This document shows, piece after piece, positions 57,764-64,000 of a stretch of DNA of 64,000 nt; positions within the stretch are counted from its first letter, which is position 1, and every line of letters begins with the position of its first letter. Location of the stretch: assembly GCA_028554755.1 (NCBI GenBank), contig JAPTOF010000017.1, forward strand, positions 1,922,001 to 1,986,000. Reading direction: 5' to 3'. A model generated the notes under the pieces. The model was not told the origin of the DNA. It made no database searches and saw only the letters and a list, made by a program, of their open reading frames with translations. Source of the stretch: Cordia subcordata. Its lineage: Eukaryota > Streptophyta > Magnoliopsida > Boraginales > Cordiaceae. The position numbers and the translations under genes are program-made.

Positions 57764-60144
57764 CTCCTCTCAAGCTGGAGCACATATGTCATAAGTGCCC
57801 AGCTTGTTCCAAATACATTTAACCCGAAAACCACCAAGAGACTTTGTAAACAAATCAGCCAACTGATCACTCTAGCTAACAAAAGAAGTAACAATCTCTT
57901 TAGCCAACAGCCTTTCTCTGACAAAGTGACAATCTATCTCAATGTGTTTGCTTCTTTCGTGAAATACTGGATTTGTAGCAAAGTGGATCACAGCTTGATT
58001 ATCACAAACAAGTTTCATAAGACCAGAACAAGAGATACCAATCTCCTTGAAAAGATTCTTCACCTAGATTAACTTGCCGGATGAGCATCAATAGAACACT
58101 AAATGATCCACACTACAATAAGTCATGCCAAATTCAAGAATTGCGGTATTGAAGCGTCCAAACCATGCCTTTTGAGGTTGCTTGAGACCACACAAAGCCT
58201 TCTTTAAATGACATACCTTTTGAGAATCCCCCTGAGCAACAAAGCCTGGTGGTTGCTCCAATACACCTCCTCATCAATATCACTATTTAGGAAAGCGTTC
58301 TTGATATCCAACTGATGAAGTGGCCAATGGTGAATAGCTGCCAAGGAAAGAAAAATACGAACAGAAGACATCTTAGCAACAGGAGAAAAAGTGTCACCAT
58401 AATCAAGTCCATAAACCTATGTATATCCCTTAGCCATAAGCCAAGCCTTCAAATGATCTACCCGACTATCCGATGATACTTTCATTGTATACATCCATCG
58501 ACAACCAACAGGAGACTTACTGGCTGGCAAATCGATTAACTCCCAAGTTGCATTATGGTGTAAAGCCGACCTCCTCAAGCATAGCAACCTGCCAACTAAG
58601 GTGAGCACATGCCTCTGCCATAGACTTAGAAATGGAAACAGAAGAAAGAGAAGCAACAAAGGATACATATAAAGGAGAAAAAGAGGCATAAGAAATGAAG
58701 TTAGACATAGGGTGCCGAGGGGTGCAAGAACTAGTACTTTCACGAAGAGCAATGGGCGAGTCAAGGTTAGACGACTGAGTAGGAAGTAGATCTAAAGGCT
58801 ACAAATCAAATGATACTGGGGCAGGTGGCAATGGACGTGGACGGCGCGAGTAGACTTATAAGTTTGGTCGATCTAGACGTGCGGTAGGAGGCAGCAGAGA
58901 AGTAAAATCAGAGGCGGAAGTGAGGTTCGAAGCATGAGAAGGAGCCAAAGAAATCAAAGGTGGCACTAGAAGCGGTAAAGACTCGACCATGGTATCAGAA
59001 GTGGTGGTTGAAGGGAAAAAGGATGTATGTTCAGAAAACGTTACATCAATGGACACAAACCATCAATTAAATTCTGGAGTAACAACGGTAACCCTTTTAA
59101 TGCCGAAAGCACCCAAGAAACACACACTTGATAAACTGAGGACCTAGCTTATCTACCCTAGGGGAAAGATTGTGGACAAAGCAGATGCATCCAAAAACCA
59201 GAGAAAGGAGCACATAAATAGCATCACAAGGGAACAAAATGGAAAACGGTATTTGATCATGAAGCACAGATGATGGCATATAGTTAATAAGATAGCATGA
59301 TGTAAGTACATCATCATTCCAAAAACGAAGAGGTACATGTCTATGGAGAAGAAGTGTACGAGCCGTCTTAATGAGATGATGATTCTTCCTCTTAGCTATC
59401 CCATTCTGTTGTGGAGTACGTGAACAAGATAACTAGTGAAGAATGCCATGAAAACATAGAAATGAGGAGAAAGTAGCAAAAAATTATTCTTTCGCATTGT
59501 CACTTCGAAGAATTTGAATAGAGGTACCAAACTATGTGAATTTCAGCATAAAACGAGGTAAACATAGAAAACACTTCAAAATGTTCTTTCACTAAAAAGA
59601 ACCACGTCATACGAGAATAATCATCGATAAACGTAATAAAATAACGAAATCCAAATTTAAAAATAGTTCGACAAGGACCCCAAATATCAGAATGAACAAA
59701 AGCAAAAGGGGCAGTAGCCTGTTTATTGACTCGATTAATGAAAGAACTATGACCATGTTTGCCTAACTGACAGGACTCACAAGACAATTCTTTGATTGAC
59801 CCCAAACTAGGAACCATTTTCTTGACACTAGGCAAGGAAGGATGACCAAGGAGAGAATGGACTTGTTCTGGTGAAGGGGCAAAAACATGTGGTAGATTAA
59901 GGGACATCAAGATAGTATAGACCTCGTCCCTCATGCCCGGTACCAGTCTTCACGCCAGTTTTCAGATCCTGGATTGACACAGAGTCGGGAGTAATTGTCA
60001 CAGAACAATGAAGGTGTTTGGTAAGCTGACTAATAGATAAAAGATTAAAAGAAAATTTTGGAAGATACAGAATAAATGATAAGGGAATAGAAGATGTGTA
60101 GTATGCAATACCAATTCCACGAGCAGAGGTAGAAGACTCATATG
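57764..60144 (-). pseudogene. element 6 pol remnant
   Basis: Minus strand from right to left. Protease end near 60000-60140. Integrase at 59500-59934: HSLLGHPSLPSVKK, CESCQLGKHGHSSF, HSDIWGPCRT, FITFIDDYSRMTW. Integrase end at 59097-59279, then RT start (58417-58560: GCRWMYTMKVSSDSRVD). A join near 58064-58090 links RNase H ([20 protein letters not shown]) directly to the DHSVF-like part of RT. Multiple stops and shifts. Confidence 0.78.
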
Positions 60145-60313
60145 TGTTAATAAGGAAAGAGACATAAAGATAAAAGAATGGTTTAAAGGCTTCGTACTTT
60201 TTAGAGTACTAGCTTACTCTATTTATAATATTATGAAAAAACAAATATGGTCTCTCTTCCGATGTGAGAGAGAGACTTATTATAACAAAATACTACCTAA
60301 CTCATACTTAACA
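60145..60313 (-). repeat. element 7, 3' LTR
   Basis: 169 bp, homologous to 57591-57763. Bases ATATG precede it as a candidate target duplication, which cannot be checked because the other end is outside the window. Confidence 0.85.
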
Positions 60314-60329
60314 CTCCCCCTCAAGTTGG

Positions 60330-61436
60330 AGCATATATATTATAAATGCCCAGCTTGTTACAAATATATTTAACCCGAGAACCACCAAGAGACTTTGTCA
60401 ATAGATCAGCTAACTGACCACTCGAGCTAACGAAAAAAGTAATAATTTCCTTGGATAATAGCTTCTACCTAACAAAATGACAATCTATCTCAATGTATCT
60501 AGTCCTTTCATGAAACACTGGGTTTGTGGCAATATGTATCGCAGCCTGATTATCGCAAACAAGTTTTATAGGACTTTAATAGGTGACTTGAAGCTCTTTC
60601 AGAAGACTTTTTACCCATATCAACTCACAAGTAGCTACTGCCATAGCCCGATATTCTGATTCAGCACTCGAACGGGCCACTACATCTTGTTTCTTACTCT
60701 TCCAGGAAACAAGATTTCCTCCGACAAACACACAGAAACCAGAGGTGGACCTCCTATCAGTAGGACTCCCTGCCCAATCAGCGTCTGAGTACCCAACAAC
60801 CTCCATGTGCCCATGGTCACTATACAGCAAGCCTTTCCCAGGTGAGCCTTCAATATACCGTAAGATTCGAATAACCGCTTCCCAATGTCTTTCTCGTGGA
60901 GAGTTCAGAAACTGACTGACAACACTTACTGCAAATGAGATATTCGGTCGAGTAACTGTAAGATAATTGAGTTTTCCAACTACCCTTCTGTATCTCCCCA
61001 GATCTGATATCAACTCCCCTTCATCTGGAAGAAGCTTCACATTTGGGTCCATAGATGAGTCACAAGGTCGTGCGCCAAGTAACCCTGCCTCACTCAATGT
61101 ATCTAATGCATATTTACGTTGAGTAATAAATACCCTTTGCTTCGACTGTGCAACCTCAATACCCAAAAAATAGTGAAGTGGCCCTAAATCTTTGGTTTGG
61201 AATTGCTGATGAAAAAAGGCCTTCAACTCATCAATCCCATTGCTATCATCACCTGTTATGACAATATCATCTACATACACAATCAAAAGAAGCCGTTTAC
61301 CGGATAAGCATCGATAGAACACCGAATGGTCCACATTACAACGAGTCATGCCAAATTCCAGAACCGCAGTACTGAAGCGTCCAAGCCACGCCCCCGGAGA
61401 TTGCTTGAGACCATACAGGGCCTTTTTAAACGACAT
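60330..61436 (-). pseudogene. element 7 reverse transcriptase C-part and RNase H
   Basis: Minus-strand frame 60576-61436: FKKALYGLKQSPGAWLGRF, LIVYVDDIVITGDDS (intact catalytic site), GKLNYLTVTRPNISFAV, GYSDADWAGSPTDRRSTSG, ARSSAESEYRAMA. It ends at a TAA at 60576; RNase H codons ([14 protein letters not shown]) continue beyond it toward 60350. A frameshift near 61425 separates it from the preceding RT part. Confidence 0.85.
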
Positions 61437-62341
61437 ACCTTCTGAGACTCCCCCTGAGGAACAAACCCTGGCGGTTGCTCCATATACACTTCCTCATCAA
61501 GATCACCATTCAGGAACTCATTCTTGATATCCAGCTGATGAAGTGACCAATGATGAATAGCTGCCAAGGAAAAGAAAATACGAATAGAGGACATCGTAGC
61601 CACGGGAGAAAATGTGTCGCCATAATCAAGTCCATAGACCTGTGTGTATCCCTTGGCCACAAGTCGAGCTTTCAAACGATCCACCTGACCATCTGGTGAG
61701 ACCTTCACTGTATACACCCATCGACAACCAACAGAGGACTTACCAGCTAGCAAGTCAACTAACTCCCAAGTTCCATTATGATGTAACGCAGACATTTCTT
61801 CAAACATAGCAGCTCGCCAACCAGGATGAGCACACGCCTCTACCACAGACTTAGGAATGGAAACAAAAGAAAGCGAGGCAACAAAGGAAGCATATGAAGG
61901 AGACAAAGAAGAGTAAGACACAAAGTTAGATATAGGATGCTTAGTGGTGCAGGAACGAGTACCTTTACGAAAAGCAATGGGCATGTCAAGATCAGACGGT
62001 TGATCAGAAATTGGATCTGAAGGTGGCGAATCAGAGGATACCGGGGCACGTAGCAATGGACGCAGTCGGCGTGAATAAACCCGTAGGTCCGGTCTATCTA
62101 GACGTACAGTGGAAGGCAATGGTGAAGCAGCATCGGGAGTGGAAGTAAGAGAAGGAGCCAAAGGTGCATCGAAGGTGGGTACTAGAAGTGGCAAAGACTT
62201 AACCACGGTATCAGAAGTGGTGGTAGAAGGGAAAAAGAAAGCATGTTCAAAGAAGGTAACATCAGCCAACACAAACCATCGCTGTAACTCAGGAGAGTAA
62301 CAACGGTAACCCTTTTGATACCGAGAGTACCCAAGAAACAC
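61346..62341 (-). pseudogene. element 7 integrase end and reverse transcriptase N-part
   Basis: FLGYSRYQKGYRCYSPELQR begins the frame, then a Ser/Pro-rich linker, then GCRWVYTVKVSPDGQVDRLK, YGDTFSPVATMSSIRI, QLDIKNEFLNGDLDEEVYME. The residue after KN is Glu where most copies have Ala (KNAFL). The frame is continuous with the integrase frame except for a TGA at 62405. Confidence 0.83.
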
Positions 62342-62404
62342 ACACTTGATAGATCGAGGGCCTAACTTGTCTACCCCAGGGGAAAGATTGTGGACAAAGC
62401 AGAC

Positions 62405-63586
62405 TCATCCAAAAACCCGAGGAGGAAGCATGTAAATAGCATCTCGAGGGAACAAAATAGAGAACGGTATTTGATCATGTAACACAGAGGATGGCATACG
62501 GTGGATAAGATAGCATGATGTTAGGACCGCATCATCCCAAAAACGAAGAGGCACATGTCTATGAAGAAGAAGAGTACGAGCCGTCTCAATGAGATAACGA
62601 TTCTTCCTTTCAGCCACCCCATTTTGTTGTGGAGTATGCGAACAAGATGACTGGTGAAAAATGCCATGAGATGATAGAAATGAAGAAAAAGAAGAAGAAA
62701 AGTATTCCTTCGCGTTGTCACTGCGAAGAACCTGAATAAAAACCCCAAATTGTGTGTGAATTTTAGCATAAAACTTGGTAAAAATAGAAAACACCTCAGA
62801 ACGTTCTTTCATTAAAAACAACCATGTCATACGAGAATAATCATCAATAAATGTAACAAAATAACGAAATCCAGATTTGGAAGTAGTTCGACATGGACCC
62901 CAAATATCAGAATGAACAAGAGCAAAGGGGGCAGTAGCCCGTTTATTGACTCGATTAATGAAAGAACTACGACTATGCTTGCCTAACTGACAGGACTCAC
63001 AAGACAATTCTTTGACTGATCCTAAACTAGGAACCATTTTTTCTAGGTGAGGCAGGGAAAGATGACCAAGACGAGAGTGGACTTGTTCTGGTGAGGAGGC
63101 AATAACACATGTGGTAGATTGAGGAACATCAAGATGGTAGAGTCCTTGCTCCTCACGCCTGGTACCAATCTTCGCGCCAGTCTTCAGATCCTGGATGGAC
63201 ACAGAGTCAGCAGTAAATGTCACAGAACAGTTAAGTAGTTTGGTAAGCTGACTAATAGATAAAAGGTTAAAAGGGAATTTCGGAAGATATAAAACAGATA
63301 AGATGGGAAGATTAGACGTAGAATGGGCAATACCAATTCCACGAGCAAAGGTAGACGACCCATCTGCAAGTGTGACGTGAAAACATGCCAGGTCTAAAAT
63401 CAGAGAGTAAACGAACATTACCACAAACATGATTAGATGCACCGGAATCAAGAATCCAAAGACGAAGGTCAGGTACAGTACGAGCCATAAGAGCTGTGGA
63501 TGGGCTAGCCTGGGCAAAAAAGGCGGTTGAAGCGGGATACATAGCTTTTTTAGATGCCTTATATTGTAGGAACTCGGAATATTCAT
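62405..63586 (-). pseudogene. element 7 protease-integrase frame
   Basis: The protease site LWILDSGASNHVCGN (about 63418-63462) lies in a neighbouring frame, so a single-base shift falls near 63370. After it: VTLADGSSTFARG, NLLSISQLTKLLNCSV, HSRLGHLSLPHLEK, CESCQLGKHSRSSF, HSDIWGPCRTTS, FVTFIDDYSRMTWLF, RSDNAKEYFS and HTPQQNGVAERKNRYL (catalytic triad kept). Ends at TGA 62405. Confidence 0.85.
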
Positions 63587-63595
63587 CCTATGTGA

Positions 63596-63997
63596 TCACG
63601 AAGTAGGAACCGCAGAAGTAGAAGACTCAACAGAATTTGTTTGGACTGTGTTGGCAACTTGAGAAGGACGACCATGAAGAGTCCAACAATTCTGTCGAAC
63701 ATGACCAAGTTTATTACAGTAACTACAACGAGGACGCTGGTCATTTGAGCGACTTGCCCCTCGTCCAGAAGTACCACGACCTCTACCGCGACCCCTACGA
63801 TCAAAGTTATCATCACGGATCGATGTAGGAGCAACCAAGGCAAATTGATCATCTTGCGAACCAGAAATCAAGGAGTGAGAATGAGCACGCTGTACTCGAG
63901 CATAAGCATCATCTAGAGTTGGCAAAGTAGAGCTAGATAGCAATTGAGAATGTACAGCATCATATCGAGGATGAAGTCCGTGCAACCAGAAGATCAA
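63596..63997 (-). pseudogene. element 7 gag C-terminal part
   Basis: IFWLHGLHPRYDAVHSQLL, TLDDAYARVQRA, an Arg/Gly-rich RNA-binding stretch (RRGRGRGRGTSGRG) and the CCHC knuckle CSYCNKLGHVRQNC (about 63688-63729). The start of gag is beyond the window. Confidence 0.83.
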
Positions 63998-64000
63998 GCA

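Larger units (their letters stand above)
57591..60144 (-). mobile_element. Ty1/copia element 6, interrupted by element 7
   Basis: Left LTR 57591-57763 (TGTTAGAG...CTTAACA on plus), then minus-strand RNase H, RT, integrase and protease pieces. At 60144 the sequence stops in the protease region and the LTR of element 7 begins; the rest of element 6 should lie beyond the window. It lacks about 680 bases of RT that element 7 has. Confidence 0.8.
60145..64000 (-). mobile_element. Ty1/copia element 7, runs off the right edge
   Basis: LTR 60145-60313, purine tract complement (AACTTGAGGGGGAG/TGTTAAG on minus) at 60314-60327, then RNase H, RT, integrase, protease and the end of gag on the minus strand to the last base. 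Same family as element 6, into which it is inserted. Only three or four lesions are visible in about 3.4 kb of coding sequence. Confidence 0.9.

Noticed and set aside
1..64000. CRISPR arrays, bacterial operons, rRNA or canonical tRNA genes
   Set aside because: Repeats here are transposon ends or minisatellites; genes have introns; no tRNA or rRNA signatures were seen.

Overview
The window looks like nuclear DNA of a eudicot plant. It is AT-rich. Its host genes have plant-type split structures, including introns in the 5' leaders, and most of the rest is Ty1/copia-type LTR retrotransposons, a Ty3/gypsy remnant, MITEs, a LINE-type ORF1 remnant and old endogenous pararetrovirus (Caulimoviridae-like) pieces. 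The species cannot be named from sequence alone.

Host genes. (1) An FLX-like coiled-coil gene (closest recalled match Arabidopsis FLL1), minus strand, coding 2263-3909 in four exons, with a 5'-leader intron and a TATA-type promoter near 4620. (2) A complete RHM-type UDP-rhamnose synthase gene, plus strand, coding 29936-32044 in two exons (675 aa), with a 799-bp leader intron. (3) The last two coding exons (42717-43488, minus) of a gene I cannot name; its next upstream intron is filled by a 13.75-kb nested transposon stack. (4) Possible 3' coding exons of another unidentified minus-strand gene at the left edge.

Repeats, left to right. 4.7-7.2 kb and 13.0-14.7 kb are two diverged copies (A and B) of one segment carrying pararetrovirus fragments: a movement-protein piece and its tRNA-Met primer site on the minus strand, with a coat-protein zinc-knuckle piece on the plus strand. 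Copy A holds a 731-bp Tourist-like MITE whose uninterrupted target is preserved in copy B. Between them lies copia element 1 (7.2-13.0 kb, plus). At 19.9-26.9 kb copia element 2 (minus, ~950-bp LTRs) interrupts a repeat whose unbroken paralogue lies at 33.7-34.7 kb and encodes a DUF4283-like ORF. At 33.5 kb is an orphan short LTR with a primer site, at 36.4-37.3 kb a copia fragment, and at 38.9-40.1 kb a gypsy gag remnant split by a 271-bp MITE.

From 43.5 to 57.3 kb element 3 (small-LTR copia, perfect AAATT target duplication) contains element 4 (44.1-49.2 kb) and element 5 (49.4-54.7 kb). LTR divergence inside each element gives the same order as the nesting: 3 is oldest, then 4, then 5. Element 5 carries five identical in-frame 36-bp repeats. 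From 57.6 kb to the right edge two minus-strand copies of one copia family are nested (6 holding 7). No retroelement coding region in the window is fully open; element 7 is the least damaged.
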